A stretch of DNA of 47,154 nucleotides from Clostridium frigoris (lineage in GTDB: Bacteria; Bacillota; Clostridia; Clostridiales; Clostridiaceae), in the NCBI RefSeq assembly GCF_018861865.1, contig NZ_JAHLDV010000028.1, positions 1 to 47,154 of the forward strand. Direction: 5' to 3'. Under the pieces are notes generated by a model. The model was not told where the DNA came from and did not search any database. It worked only from the letters and a program-made list of their open reading frames with translations. Of the stretch, positions 1 through 8,913 are shown one piece after another (position 1 is the first letter of the stretch; the number at the start of each line of letters is the position of its first letter). Position numbers and translations under genes: made by a program.

Positions 1-211
1 AGTTTGTATAATAAGTATTAAGATTAAACATATTTTTAATAGTTAAATGAATACTCTGGGAAAGATCTTTCTCATGATTGTAAACAAGAATTGAATAAGC
101 TTTAATTTTAGATTCATTACCAATATACAGTATATTTGATAGGTTGCTTAGATTTTCAAAGCTAAGCTTATCTTTATATATTCTTGTAGAAGAATTAGTT
201 TCTATTCTCAA
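1..211 (-). CDS. Partial CDS cut by left window edge, unknown function
   Basis: An open frame runs from a TTG codon at 211 to the left edge without a stop, giving at least 70 residues (starting M-R-I-E-T-N-S-S-T). An AGGTGG Shine-Dalgarno sequence lies 8 bases before the TTG. The residues that can be seen are polar with a mixed helix-strand character and no signal peptide. I do not recognise the family. It lies on the same strand as sigK and sigG and follows the sigK terminator, so it is probably an independent gene. The alternative is a chance open frame, but the well-placed ribosome binding site argues for a real gene. Confidence 0.5.
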   Translation of the reverse strand, partial: MRIETNSSTRIYKDKLSFENLSNLSNILYIGNESKIKAYSILVYNHEKDLSQSIHLTIKNMFNLNTYYTN

Positions 212-301
212 AATATTCACCACCTTTTTTTTATAATCTCTACTAAATATTATGCCATAATAGATCCTATAATATTAAGTTATTTAAAAATAATTTAAAA
301 G

Positions 302-340
302 CGGAATTCATCTCCGTCTATAGAGAGCGGAGTCTTCTTT
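302..340 (-). repeat. Relic of the ~130-bp dispersed hairpin element (3' end only)
   Basis: On the minus strand a hairpin CTCCG...CGGAG is followed by ATGAATT. This resembles the 3' hairpin and end (CTCC-loop-GGAGATGATT) of the full copies at 5232, 10623, 12940 and 38650. The rest of the element is missing, so this is a low-confidence remnant. Confidence 0.3.
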
Positions 341-359
341 TGCAAATAAAGATAAATTA

Positions 360-386
360 GGGGTAGTAATATTATATTACTACCCC
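360..386 (-). terminator. Hairpin downstream of sigK, probable terminator
   Basis: GGGGTAGTAAT and its exact complement ATTACTACCCC flank a short loop, followed on the minus strand by a T-rich tract. It lies about 30 bp after the sigK stop codon. Confidence 0.65.
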
Positions 387-418
387 CATTTATTTAAGAA
401 ATTATTTTTACCAGCATA

Positions 419-1129
419 TTATTCTATTAAATTGTTATTACTGCCTAATTCTTTATTCAGCTTCTTAAGTACTCTCTTTTCAATTCTAGAAATATATGAC
501 CTAGAGATCCCAAGTATTATTGCTATTTCTCTTTGAGTTCGAGGCTTGCCATCAAGTAATCCATACCGCATTTGAATTATTACTTTTTCTCTATCCTTCA
601 AAACTAGGTTTATCTTACTATAAAGCCTTTTAATTTGTATTTTGTTTTCTACTATATCGATAACAGAATCTTCCTCACTACGTAATACATCCATAAGGGA
701 CACCTCTTTTCCCTCTTTATCCGTACCAATAGGATCTTGCAGATACACTTCCCCTTTTATTTTCTTATTACTCCGAATTAACATAAGTATTTCGTTTTCT
801 ATGCACCTTGCAGCATAAGTTGCCAGCCTTATTCCCTTATTCATATCAAATGAATCTATGGCCTTAATAAGTCCCACAGTTCCAATTGATATGAGATCAT
901 CTACATCCTTTCCCGGGTAGGAATATTTTTTTACTATATGTGCAACTAATCTCAAGTTTCGTTCAACTAATGTAGCTTTAGCTAATAAATCACCCTCAGC
1001 GAACTTTGTTAAATAATATTTTTCCTCTTCCTCGCTTAGTGGTTGAGGAAATGAATTAGTACCAGTTATATAAGCTGTTAAAAATGTAACATTTCCAATC
1101 ATATCTAATAAACAATTTATGAAAAACAC
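419..1129 (-). CDS. sigK: RNA polymerase sporulation sigma factor SigK
   Basis: Late mother-cell sigma factor of about 236 residues that directs RNA polymerase to spore coat and cortex genes. Visible features are the FPQPLSEEEE segment near residue 27, the region 2 core NLRLVAHIVKK, DLISIGTVGLIKAI and LATYAARCIENEILM, and a C-terminal region 4 helix-turn-helix with GISRSYISRIEKRVLKK. FPQPLS and the DPIGTDKEGKE segment fit SigK better than SigE. The start is GTG at 1129 with AGGAGG seven bases upstream. A short hydrophobic N-terminal stretch precedes the core, as in the pro-sequence removed during activation. The gene is uninterrupted here, with no sign of a skin element. It follows sigG on the same strand with its own terminator. 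Confidence 0.92.
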   Translation of the reverse strand: MFFINCLLDMIGNVTFLTAYITGTNSFPQPLSEEEEKYYLTKFAEGDLLAKATLVERNLRLVAHIVKKYSYPGKDVDDLISIGTVGLIKAIDSFDMNKGIRLATYAARCIENEILMLIRSNKKIKGEVYLQDPIGTDKEGKEVSLMDVLRSEEDSVIDIVENKIQIKRLYSKINLVLKDREKVIIQMRYGLLDGKPRTQREIAIILGISRSYISRIEKRVLKKLNKELGSNNNLIE

Positions 1130-1246
1130 AGATGTTCCTCCTACTAGAGCTTATAGATATAATATGATTAATTATTTGTTTTCATGTTTTAAATATTTAA
1201 ATTTTAAAATGTAAATTTCTAAAACACATCGACATCAACTAAAAAA

Positions 1247-1266
1247 AGAGCCCCAATCGGGACTCT
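1247..1266 (-). terminator. Intrinsic terminator of sigG
   Basis: On the minus strand AGAGTCCC-loop-GGGGCTCT is followed by at least six Ts. The hairpin touches the last base of the sigG stop codon. Confidence 0.8.
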
Positions 1267-2039
1267 TATACATATTTTCTCATATGCTTTAATGCATTTT
1301 TTTCAACTCGTGATACCTGTGCTTGAGATATTCCTATTTCATCAGCTACCTCCATTTGAGTTTTTCCATCAAAGAACCTTAAATTTAGAATTAACTTTTC
1401 TCTTTCTTTTAGTTTTGCCATACCCTCTTTAATAGATAAGTTTTCGATCCAACTATCATCTAAGTTTTTAGCGTCTTTGATTTGGTCCATTACATAAATT
1501 TCATCTCCACCATCGTGATAAATCGGTTGAAACAACGATATAGGTTCTTGCAGCGCATCTAAAGCAAATACTACATCCTCGCGAGGTAGTTCTAACTCTT
1601 TTGCTATTTGTTCTATGGTAGGTTCCTTGTTACTTTCATTTACCAATCTTTCTCTAACTTGCAGAGCTCTGTACGCAATATCCCTAAGTGACCTACTAAC
1701 TCTTATTGAGTTATTATCTCTTAAATACCTTCTTATTTCTCCAATAATCATAGGAACTGCATATGTTGAAAACCTAACATTTAGAGCTAGATTAAAATTA
1801 TCAATAGACTTCATGAGCCCTATACAACCTACCTGAAATAAATCATCTACGTTTTCCCCTCTATTATTAAACCGTTTTATAACGCTTAACACCAATTTTA
1901 AATTACCTTGAATAAATTTTTCTCTACACTGGTATTCACCATTTTGTATTCTATATAATAGCTCTTTCATTTCTTTTTCTTTTAATACTGGTAATTTTGC
2001 TGTATTCACCCCGCTAATTTCTACTTTATTAAACACCAT
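1266..2039 (-). CDS. sigG: RNA polymerase sporulation sigma factor SigG
   Basis: Late forespore sigma factor, 257 residues, the usual family length. The N-terminus contains KVEISGVNTAKLPVL, typical of SigG and the site of anti-sigma contact. Region 2 shows NLKLVLSVIKRFNNRGE, DDLFQVGCIGLMKSIDNF and the very conserved FSTYAVPMIIGEIRRYLRD. Region 3 follows, and region 4 has MEVADEIGISQAQVSRVEK as the DNA-reading helix-turn-helix. The start ATG at 2039 has AAGGGAG about 10 bases upstream. In many clostridia sigG follows spoIIGA-sigE, but here the upstream neighbour is the split Kdp signalling set and the downstream one is sigK. The genes on either side have their own terminators, so sigG is probably monocistronic. 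Confidence 0.96.
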   Translation of the reverse strand: MVFNKVEISGVNTAKLPVLKEKEMKELLYRIQNGEYQCREKFIQGNLKLVLSVIKRFNNRGENVDDLFQVGCIGLMKSIDNFNLALNVRFSTYAVPMIIGEIRRYLRDNNSIRVSRSLRDIAYRALQVRERLVNESNKEPTIEQIAKELELPREDVVFALDALQEPISLFQPIYHDGGDEIYVMDQIKDAKNLDDSWIENLSIKEGMAKLKEREKLILNLRFFDGKTQMEVADEIGISQAQVSRVEKNALKHMRKYV

Positions 2040-2143
2040 ACGGTTATCACTCCCTTCAGAGTAATTGCATTAAAATTATGTCCCTATGTTTTGTTTTTTA
2101 TACTAAAGACAACCTTAAAACCTAAATATTTTATTTTTAAGCA

Positions 2144-2177
2144 AAAGAATATCCACCTTTTAAGGTGGATATTCTTT
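2144..2177 (-). terminator. Terminator downstream of the HAMP-PAS histidine kinase gene
   Basis: AAAGAATATCCACCTT and AAGGTGGATATTCTTT form a perfect inverted repeat followed on the minus strand by a T-rich tract. It ends the kdp-linked signalling operon. Confidence 0.75.
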
Positions 2178-2230
2178 GTCCCAATTAAACTGCCCCCATT
2201 ATTTTTTAATTTTTTCTATATTTATTTATT

Positions 2231-4072
2231 TCATTTTTCCAAAGGCAGTGTAAATGTAAAATTACTTCCTTTATTAACTTCACTTTCGCAATAAATTATT
2301 CCACCATGTGCCTCCACAATTCCTTTTGCTATGGATAGCCCTATACCTGAGCTTAAAAATTCTGTATCGTATGCACTTATTTTAACAAACTTTTCAAATA
2401 TTCTCTCATGGTATTCTCTAGGAATTCCCTTGCCGTTATCCTTAACGAAAACCTTCATTTTATCTCCATTTATTATAGCGCCTATTATTATCTTCCCACC
2501 TGCATTCGTGTATTTTAATGCATTAGATACTAGATTATTAAGCACCCAAATTATTTTCTCTTTATCAACAACAACATTCGGTAATTCTTCTTTTATGCTA
2601 TTATCTAAAATGATTCCTTTGTTTTTTGCTTGCATTTCATAATTTTTAACACAATCAAGTGCAATCTTAGTTATAGAATATGGTCTTATATCATATACTG
2701 CTTGGTTTGATTGTATTTTAGAAAGTTTTAGTAAATTACTCACTAAATCCGTAAGCTTTTCCGTCTCTTCTTTTATAGCATCTAAAAGCTCTTCTTGTTT
2801 TTCATTTATAACCCCTATATTTTTTTCAAGTAATAATCCTACGCCCATCATAATAGAGGTAAGTGGGGTTTTAAATTCATGAGAAATCGTTGCTATAAAA
2901 TCTGTACGTACTTTTTCTAATTCCTTGTATTCGGTTATATTTTTTAAAAGCACCACTATAGCATTAATTTTATCATCTTTATCATTAACTATCGTTACTA
3001 AAACATTGAAAAAATAAGTTCTATCATTTAGGTGAAAACTTATTATCTTTTCAGTATCGGTAACTTTATTATCTACAACACAAAAAATATAATCATATAA
3101 TTCCATATTTCTAATAGTCTCTAAATAATTACTATTGATTATATTTTGTTCTAATACGCCAAAAATATTTTCACCAGAATTATTTAATAGCTGAACTTTA
3201 TAGCTAGCATCCAGAACTATTAATGGGTCTGTTATACTTTTTACAATTGCAATAGATTTATTTCTTTCTAAAATCAACTTTCCAGTTGTGCTTTGCTCAA
3301 ATTCATAAAGCCTACTTGTCATATTATTAAATTCCTTTGCTAGCATACCAATTTCATCTGAATTTATTATAGGTGCTTGCTTATTAATTTGCCCTTCTTT
3401 AACAGATTTTATAGTTTCCATTAATAAATTTATAGGATTAAGAAATTTATTAGTATATATTAACGATATTATTAAACCACTAATTGCAGCTATAAATGAA
3501 ATAGCTAGTATAAAGTACAAAACACTTAATGAATTACTTTTAGTATTATCTCTTCCCTTAAACATAGCTTTTTCATTCATAGTAGTTAAAGCCATTAAAT
3601 CATCTTTAACTTTACTTGCCAGTGTTGAAACTCGTAAATTATAAAACTCTATATTTTCAATATTCGTGTGAGTTTTTTTATAATCTTGAAGGTTTGTAAA
3701 AGACTTATAAAACAAAAAATAGTCATCGCTTATTTTATTAGTAATATTTTTCTCACCAATTTCAGTAATGTTATTTTTTTCTATGTTGAGCCATTCGTGA
3801 AACTTTTCATTACTATTATAAATAACATCTAGCGAATTTTTATTTTCAAATGATATATATTGTAATATTGCTTTATCTTCAATATCTATAACCTCGGTCA
3901 TTTTAGTTGAAACATTAATACTTTTATAATTATTTGTCATTAAACCATCTATCTGTCCACCTAATTTATATACATTAAAGCTTGAGATAAATCCAATCAT
4001 TACTATAACTAAAACTAAGAACACATTAATAGTTACTATTTTTCCTTTTAATGTTTTAATAGAAACCACCAC
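2231..4072 (-). CDS. Membrane histidine kinase (extracytoplasmic sensor, HAMP, PAS, HisKA, HATPase) linked to split KdpD
   Basis: 613-residue sensor kinase. One membrane segment lies at about residues 12-32 and a second at 182-206, with a helical extracellular domain of about 150 residues between. Then follow a HAMP domain (about 207-260), a PAS domain (about 270-378), a dimerisation domain with phospho-acceptor His398 in ATISHEFKTPLTS, and an ATPase domain with N517 (NNLVSNALKYT), D545 (KDNGKGIP) and GIGLSIAKGIVEAHGG. The first codon is one of two tandem GTG codons after AAGG, so the exact start is uncertain. It ends the run receiver protein, KdpD sensor domain, kinase, and lies 30 bp after the KdpD-domain gene. 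It has none of the four-helix KdpD membrane domain, so it probably supplies the kinase half of a split Kdp sensor. That role is inference from context. Confidence 0.85.
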   Translation of the reverse strand: MVVSIKTLKGKIVTINVFLVLVIVMIGFISSFNVYKLGGQIDGLMTNNYKSINVSTKMTEVIDIEDKAILQYISFENKNSLDVIYNSNEKFHEWLNIEKNNITEIGEKNITNKISDDYFLFYKSFTNLQDYKKTHTNIENIEFYNLRVSTLASKVKDDLMALTTMNEKAMFKGRDNTKSNSLSVLYFILAISFIAAISGLIISLIYTNKFLNPINLLMETIKSVKEGQINKQAPIINSDEIGMLAKEFNNMTSRLYEFEQSTTGKLILERNKSIAIVKSITDPLIVLDASYKVQLLNNSGENIFGVLEQNIINSNYLETIRNMELYDYIFCVVDNKVTDTEKIISFHLNDRTYFFNVLVTIVNDKDDKINAIVVLLKNITEYKELEKVRTDFIATISHEFKTPLTSIMMGVGLLLEKNIGVINEKQEELLDAIKEETEKLTDLVSNLLKLSKIQSNQAVYDIRPYSITKIALDCVKNYEMQAKNKGIILDNSIKEELPNVVVDKEKIIWVLNNLVSNALKYTNAGGKIIIGAIINGDKMKVFVKDNGKGIPREYHERIFEKFVKISAYDTEFLSSGIGLSIAKGIVEAHGGIIYCESEVNKGSNFTFTLPLEK

Positions 4073-4102
4073 CTTAAATTCAACATACCTTTTAAATGTA
4101 TT

Positions 4103-5197
4103 TTAGTGAACGGGATCTGCAACCACGAGCACATCAATATATTTGGTATCCCTCATTATCGTTCTAACAATAGAGCCTCTTAAAATTTCATGAAATCTAG
4201 TTCTAGCAGATGGACCTATTATTATCTGAGTTATATTATTATCCGTAGCGAACTCAATAATAGGCCTTTCACGATGTTTAGATTTTTCCACCTTAAGTTT
4301 TACACCAAGCTTTTCACATAATTTTTTCAATTCGTCTAGTTTCTTTGAGTCCTCCTTTCCATGGTTATAAGATTTACTTACAGTTAGCACATAAAATTCT
4401 GCCTTTAGCCTCTTTGCCATTCTAAAACCCCGCCTAATTAAATATTCTGCATTAAAATTAAGATTAACACAAACTAAAATCTTCTCCTGTGCTCCAATTA
4501 ATCCTTCTACCCTCTTTTTATTCTTATATACTACAAGTTTTTCATCAACTTCATTTGCAACTTCTCTTAAAGTAAGCTCTCTTAATGCATTTAAATTACC
4601 TATTCTAAAAAAATGATGCAGAGCATCATCAATTTTATCTTTTGAATAAACTTTTCCAGAATTTATTCTCTCGCGAAGCGAGTCAGGCGTTATATCTATA
4701 ACTTCAATTTCATCAGCACTCTCAATAATTTTATCTGGTATGGTTTCTTTAACCTTAATTCCAGTCATCCTATTAACGTGATCATTTAAACTTTCTAAAT
4801 GCTGAATATTAACTGCTGTCATTACATTTATACCGTTATCTAATATTTCTAAAACATCTTCAAAACGTTTCTTATTTTTAGAAGTAGGAATATTAGTGTG
4901 TGCTAATTCATCTATTACAACAAATTCTGGTTTCCGTGCTATAACTCCCTCTAGATCAAGTTCTTTTAATTTAAGTCCTTTATAATCTATTTCTTTTAAT
5001 GGAATAATTTCCAAGCTACCCATCTGCTCTTCTGTTCCTTTTCTTCCATATGTTTCTATAAGTCCAATAACAATATCTATGTTACCTTTTTCCATATCGC
5101 TGGCATCATGTAACATTTGATAGCTTTTGCCTACACCTGGAGCAGCTCCAATATATATTTTTAATTTCCCCTTTGCTCCTTTTTCGTAATCTTCCAT
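4103..5197 (-). CDS. kdpD: Stand-alone KdpD sensor domain with Usp domain (no kinase half)
   Basis: 364 residues matching only the N-terminal half of KdpD. Residues 10-220 are the KdpD sensor domain with Walker A GAAPGVGKS (17-25) and Walker B VIDELAHTN (94-102). Residues 238-362 are a universal-stress-protein fold ending in the nucleotide-site pattern GPSARTRF...RGSIVRTIMR. No transmembrane helices, dimerisation histidine or ATPase domain are present. The ATG at 5197 has TTAGGATG about 9 bases upstream. The frame stays open further upstream to 5461, but that part is read through a dispersed repeat and the end of the previous gene and is not protein-like. Full KdpD proteins have about 900 residues. 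Here the kinase lies in the next gene. Such KdpD halves are known in other phyla, and the potassium or c-di-AMP ligand is not determinable here. Confidence 0.85.
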   Translation of the reverse strand: MEDYEKGAKGKLKIYIGAAPGVGKSYQMLHDASDMEKGNIDIVIGLIETYGRKGTEEQMGSLEIIPLKEIDYKGLKLKELDLEGVIARKPEFVVIDELAHTNIPTSKNKKRFEDVLEILDNGINVMTAVNIQHLESLNDHVNRMTGIKVKETIPDKIIESADEIEVIDITPDSLRERINSGKVYSKDKIDDALHHFFRIGNLNALRELTLREVANEVDEKLVVYKNKKRVEGLIGAQEKILVCVNLNFNAEYLIRRGFRMAKRLKAEFYVLTVSKSYNHGKEDSKKLDELKKLCEKLGVKLKVEKSKHRERPIIEFATDNNITQIIIGPSARTRFHEILRGSIVRTIMRDTKYIDVLVVADPVH

Positions 5198-5231
5198 ATT
5201 ACTATCACATCCTAAATATATTTTCAATTTT

Positions 5232-5361
5232 AACAACATTTTGGAAGCTTCAAGTCTGCCATCTTCTATAAGTGGCAGTTGTCTAGCCCAGTAAAATTGC
5301 TTTGGTGGTAGTCTAAATCTGCTTCCAAAGTTGTTAATTTTCAGCTCCACAGGAGATGATT
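5232..5361 (+). repeat. Dispersed three-hairpin element, copy 1
   Basis: Outer stem AACAACATTTTGGAAGC (5232-5248) pairs with GCTTCCAAAGTTGTT (5321-5335). An inner hairpin CTGCCA...TATAAGTGGCAG, a third arm, and a 3' hairpin CTCC-ACA-GGAG followed by ATGATT complete it. It differs from the copy at 38650 by roughly eight bases, several of which keep pairing as G-T wobbles. It is inserted between the receiver gene and the KdpD-domain gene, pointing against their transcription. TTTAA lies at both edges. Confidence 0.75.
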
Positions 5362-5402
5362 TAATAGAATCATTAATATAGTTAATTATAAACATTTCCT
5401 CG

Positions 5403-6014
5403 CTAAATATGTGCCTCATTAAATAATTCATAAATATCATTAAACAATTTTGCTTTATCAAGTTTATTTATATTCTTATTTATTTCGCTTATTAAATGAT
5501 AAATTTCTTTATTATAAGGGTTTATTGCTAATGCTTTTTTTAAAATATTATGAGCTTCTTCAAAATTATCCTTTGCAAGTAATTCTTTTGACTTTAGAAT
5601 TAAAATACTCTCTTCATCTAAATGTTTTAATTTTTCATCAAATATCTCTTTAGAATTAAGTATCTCATCTAAAACAGCACCAACTCTATCTGGTGAAAAT
5701 GGCTTTTGAAGATAAGCTACAGCACCAAGTTTAGTACAATCAATCGCGTTTTTTACCGTGGCATAGGCAGTCATAATAATAACAGGGCATGTAACCCCAA
5801 TCTCTCTAATTGTTTTTAATACCTCTGTTCCACTCATTTCTGGCATTCTTATATCTAAAAAAATTATATCTATATTTTCTTTTTCTTTCCGAACTTTATC
5901 TATAGCTGATTTACCATCTTCAGCAGTAAGCACCTTATAACCCTTTAATTCAAGACAAGTAGTTAATAACATTCTTATATTTTTTGTATCATCTACCACC
6001 AAAACCTTATTCAT
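5403..6014 (-). CDS. Response regulator: receiver domain plus TPR-like tail, no DNA-binding domain
   Basis: 203 residues from ATG 6014, with GAGGTAGGTG six bases upstream (a GTG three codons earlier lies within the ribosome binding site). Residues 1-120 are a receiver domain with D8/D9, phospho-acceptor D54 (FLDIRMPEMSG), T82 (MTAYAT) and K104 (LQKPF). Residues 135-203 are helical with a TPR-like pattern (FEEAHNILKKALAINPYNKEIY). There is no winged helix, so this is not a KdpE-type OmpR regulator even though it lies directly downstream of kdpC. A terminator at 6089 separates it from kdpC, so it may have its own promoter or depend on read-through. It probably acts through protein contacts in the split Kdp pathway. 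The output partner is unknown. Confidence 0.88.
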   Translation of the reverse strand: MNKVLVVDDTKNIRMLLTTCLELKGYKVLTAEDGKSAIDKVRKEKENIDIIFLDIRMPEMSGTEVLKTIREIGVTCPVIIMTAYATVKNAIDCTKLGAVAYLQKPFSPDRVGAVLDEILNSKEIFDEKLKHLDEESILILKSKELLAKDNFEEAHNILKKALAINPYNKEIYHLISEINKNINKLDKAKLFNDIYELFNEAHI

Positions 6015-6088
6015 AATATTCACCTACCTCATTAATTTCGTAATTTAAATAAATTTAAGTTTGAACTAAAACAATTATAGTAGCTAAA

Positions 6089-6117
6089 GCCAGACTGCCC
6101 TGTTCTTCAGTCTGGCT
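6089..6117 (-). terminator. Terminator between kdpC and the receiver gene
   Basis: GCCAGACTG and CAGTCTGGC form a perfect 9-bp stem with a T-rich tail in both directions. It would end the kdpFABC transcript before the signalling genes. Confidence 0.7.
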
Positions 6118-6174
6118 TCTTATTTATATTAAATTAATACCATCTTTTATATTGTATAATAAAAAATTATTTTA

Positions 6175-6813
6175 TTATAGTTCACCTTTGTTTTTTAATA
6201 TATTTGCTATCTCTAAATTAGTTTCTAATACATTTACTCTTGGTTCTCCAAAAATACCTAATGTTTTTCCTTCTGTGTTTTTTGTTATAATATTATTTAG
6301 ATCAGTTGAGCTAATATTAGTTGCCTTTGAAATAGCTGATATCTGTATTTTAGCCGATTCTGGGCTAATGTTAGGATCAAGTCCTGAAGCAGAACTTGTT
6401 AGTAAATCAGTAGGTACATCTCCTGCTTTCAAACCAGGATGATTTTTCAAAAAATCATCCATATCTTTTTTTACTCTAGCCATTAATGCAGGATTTGATG
6501 GGCCGAGATTTGCAGACCCAGAAGTTACCCCTGTATAGGTAACTTTACCTTTACCATCAGGTTTTATATCTGCTTTTGTGTAGGTATTATAATTAGAACT
6601 TGAAACTCTTCCGCGAAAAAATCTTTTATCAGTAAAACTTTGCCCTATAAGTCCCGAACCCACCTCTTTTCCATTAAATCTAACCATACTTCCATTAGCC
6701 TTTTTATTAAATAACACTTGACTTATTCCAGTCATAGCTAGAGGATATATTAGACCACATAGAACAAAAAGTACCACACTTAATAATACTGATTTTCTTA
6801 ATATATCTTTCAT
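6175..6813 (-). CDS. kdpC: Potassium-transporting ATPase subunit KdpC
   Basis: 212 residues. A single N-terminal membrane helix (about 8-30, [20 protein letters not shown]) precedes an extracytoplasmic domain with the conserved [13 protein letters not shown]-type segment, [11 protein letters not shown] and the C-terminal [13 protein letters not shown]. KdpC is the small stabilising subunit of the KdpFABC high-affinity K+ pump and raises ATP affinity of KdpB. The ATG at 6813 has GGAGAG upstream, and the gene follows kdpB by about 30 bp in the same operon. Confidence 0.95.
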   Translation of the reverse strand: MKDILRKSVLLSVVLFVLCGLIYPLAMTGISQVLFNKKANGSMVRFNGKEVGSGLIGQSFTDKRFFRGRVSSSNYNTYTKADIKPDGKGKVTYTGVTSGSANLGPSNPALMARVKKDMDDFLKNHPGLKAGDVPTDLLTSSASGLDPNISPESAKIQISAISKATNISSTDLNNIITKNTEGKTLGIFGEPRVNVLETNLEIANILKNKGEL

Positions 6814-6842
6814 TTCTATCTCTCCTCATATAAAACCCAGGA

Positions 6843-8894
6843 TTAACCTAGGTTTAAAATTCTAAGCAATGGTGTAACCAATAAATCTAATATTTTAATT
6901 CCTACAAATGGAGCAACAAGTCCACCTAATCCATAAATCAAAAGATTTCGACGAAGCAGGGCTTCTGACTTCATTGGTGTATATTTAACACCTTTCATTG
7001 CGATAGGAATTAAAGCTGGAATTATTATAGCATTAAATATTAATGCAGAGAGTATAGCGCTGTTTGGTGTTGATAACCTCATAACATTAAGTACATTCAT
7101 TCTTGGTATATCAGCTGCAAACATAGCAGGAATAATTGCAAAGTATTTCGCTACGTCATTCGCTATACTAAAAGTTGTTAATGCACCTCTAGTTATAAGC
7201 AGTTGTTTACCAATTTCTACAACCTCTAATATTTTTGTAGGATCTGAATCAAGATCTACCATATTTGCAGCTTCTTTAGCTGCTGTAGTTCCACTATTCA
7301 TTGCTATTCCTACATCTGCCATAGCGAGTGCTGGGGCATCGTTTGTTCCGTCCCCGGTCATAGCAACAAGCTTACCTAAATTCTGTTCTTTTTTAATTAC
7401 AGCAATTTTATCTTCTGGCTTACATTCTGCTACAAAGTCATCTACGCCAGCCTCCCTGGCTATTGTTGCTGCAGTAAGAGGATTATCTCCAGTACACATA
7501 ATAGTTTTAATACCCATTTCGCGAAGTCTTGCAAACCTTGCTGTAAGACCGGGTTTTACAGTATCTTTTAGGTAAATGACACCATATATTTCATTTCCTA
7601 CGCAAACAGTAAGTGGTGTACCACCAGCACCAGCGACTCTTATTACCGCAGCCTCTAAATTCGAAGGAGCTTTTCCATTAATTTTCTCCACATATTTAAT
7701 TATAGAATCCGATGCACCTTTTCTAATCTTAACTCCATTTGATAGGTTCATACCACTCATTCTTGTCTGTGCTGTAAACTCTACAAACTCAGCCTCACTA
7801 TAATCACCTTCATTAATAGATACTCCTTGTTTCTTTGCAAGTTCAATTACTGACTTGCCTTCTGGAGTTGTATCTTTTATAGACGAAATCAAAGCTTGTA
7901 ACATAAGATCCTCTAAAGTATGTCTTCCCACAGGTATAAATTCAGCTGCAAGTCTGTTACCATAAGTTATTGTTCCCGTTTTATCAAGAATCATTGTATC
8001 TACATCACCACAAGCCTCGACAGCTTTACCGGACATTGCAATTACATTAAATCTTGTTACTCTATCCAGTCCTGCAATTCCAATTGCTGAGAGAAGCCCT
8101 CCGATAGTTGTAGGAATAAGACAAACAAGTAGTGCTATAAGTGTGGATACTTGTAGCGTTACTTTAGAGTAGTTAGCCATAGGATATAACGTTACTATAA
8201 CAATTAAAAATATTAGGGTTAAAGCTACAAGTAGCGTACTTAAAGCAATTTCATTTGGTGTCTTTTTCCTTGAAGCACCTTCAACAAGCTTTATCATCTT
8301 ATCTAAAAATGACTCTCCAGGAGTTACTGTTATTTCAACTTTAAGCCAGTCACTGACAACCTTTGTTCCTCCTGTTACAGAGCCGAAATCACCACCTGAC
8401 TCCTTAAGTACAGGAGCCGATTCTCCAGTAATTGCAGATTCATCAACGGAGGCAAGCCCTTCAATTACCTCCCCATCATTAGGAATAAAATCACCAGTCT
8501 CAACAAGAACCATATCTCCCTTTTTGAGCTTAGCGGCACTTATTAATTTAAAATCCCCTTTTGAATCTAGTAATTTTGCCATTGCATCCGTTCTAGATTT
8601 TTTTAAACTTTCGGCTTGAGCTTTTCCTCTTCCTTCAGCCACTGCTTCAGCAAAATTTGCAAACAAAACTGTAATAAGTAATATAAAGGATACAAGTCCA
8701 TTGTAAACTCTAATATTTTGACCTTTATCACCAAATACATATGGGAAAAAAGTTAAAAACAAAGTTATTACAAAACCAACTTCAACTACAAACATAACAG
8801 GATTTTTCATCATGTATTTAGGGTTTAATTTTATAAAAGCTCCTTTAATAGCATCTTTAAGTATATCCCCAGTTATAATTTTTTTCTTACTCAT
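6843..8894 (-). CDS. kdpB: Potassium-transporting P-type ATPase subunit KdpB
   Basis: 683 residues, the usual KdpB length. This is the catalytic subunit that hydrolyses ATP to drive K+ uptake through KdpA. It shows the actuator motif ITGES (residues 155-159), the phosphorylation site DKTGTIT with D304, the hinge [19 protein letters not shown], and membrane helices at about 34-55, 63-83, 218-240, 246-270 and the C-terminal three. The [14 protein letters not shown] segment is the KdpB-specific fourth helix. The ATG at 8894 follows an AAAGGGG site. It lies 19 bp after kdpA. All catalytic residues are present, so the pump looks functional. Confidence 0.97.
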   Translation of the reverse strand: MSKKKIITGDILKDAIKGAFIKLNPKYMMKNPVMFVVEVGFVITLFLTFFPYVFGDKGQNIRVYNGLVSFILLITVLFANFAEAVAEGRGKAQAESLKKSRTDAMAKLLDSKGDFKLISAAKLKKGDMVLVETGDFIPNDGEVIEGLASVDESAITGESAPVLKESGGDFGSVTGGTKVVSDWLKVEITVTPGESFLDKMIKLVEGASRKKTPNEIALSTLLVALTLIFLIVIVTLYPMANYSKVTLQVSTLIALLVCLIPTTIGGLLSAIGIAGLDRVTRFNVIAMSGKAVEACGDVDTMILDKTGTITYGNRLAAEFIPVGRHTLEDLMLQALISSIKDTTPEGKSVIELAKKQGVSINEGDYSEAEFVEFTAQTRMSGMNLSNGVKIRKGASDSIIKYVEKINGKAPSNLEAAVIRVAGAGGTPLTVCVGNEIYGVIYLKDTVKPGLTARFARLREMGIKTIMCTGDNPLTAATIAREAGVDDFVAECKPEDKIAVIKKEQNLGKLVAMTGDGTNDAPALAMADVGIAMNSGTTAAKEAANMVDLDSDPTKILEVVEIGKQLLITRGALTTFSIANDVAKYFAIIPAMFAADIPRMNVLNVMRLSTPNSAILSALIFNAIIIPALIPIAMKGVKYTPMKSEALLRRNLLIYGLGGLVAPFVGIKILDLLVTPLLRILNLG

Positions 8895-8913
8895 ATTATA
8901 TCCATACCCCTTT

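Noticed and set aside
419-1129. SigE rather than SigK
   Set aside because: FPQPLS near the N-terminus and DPIGTDKEGKE fit SigK. SigE has a different segment in this place.
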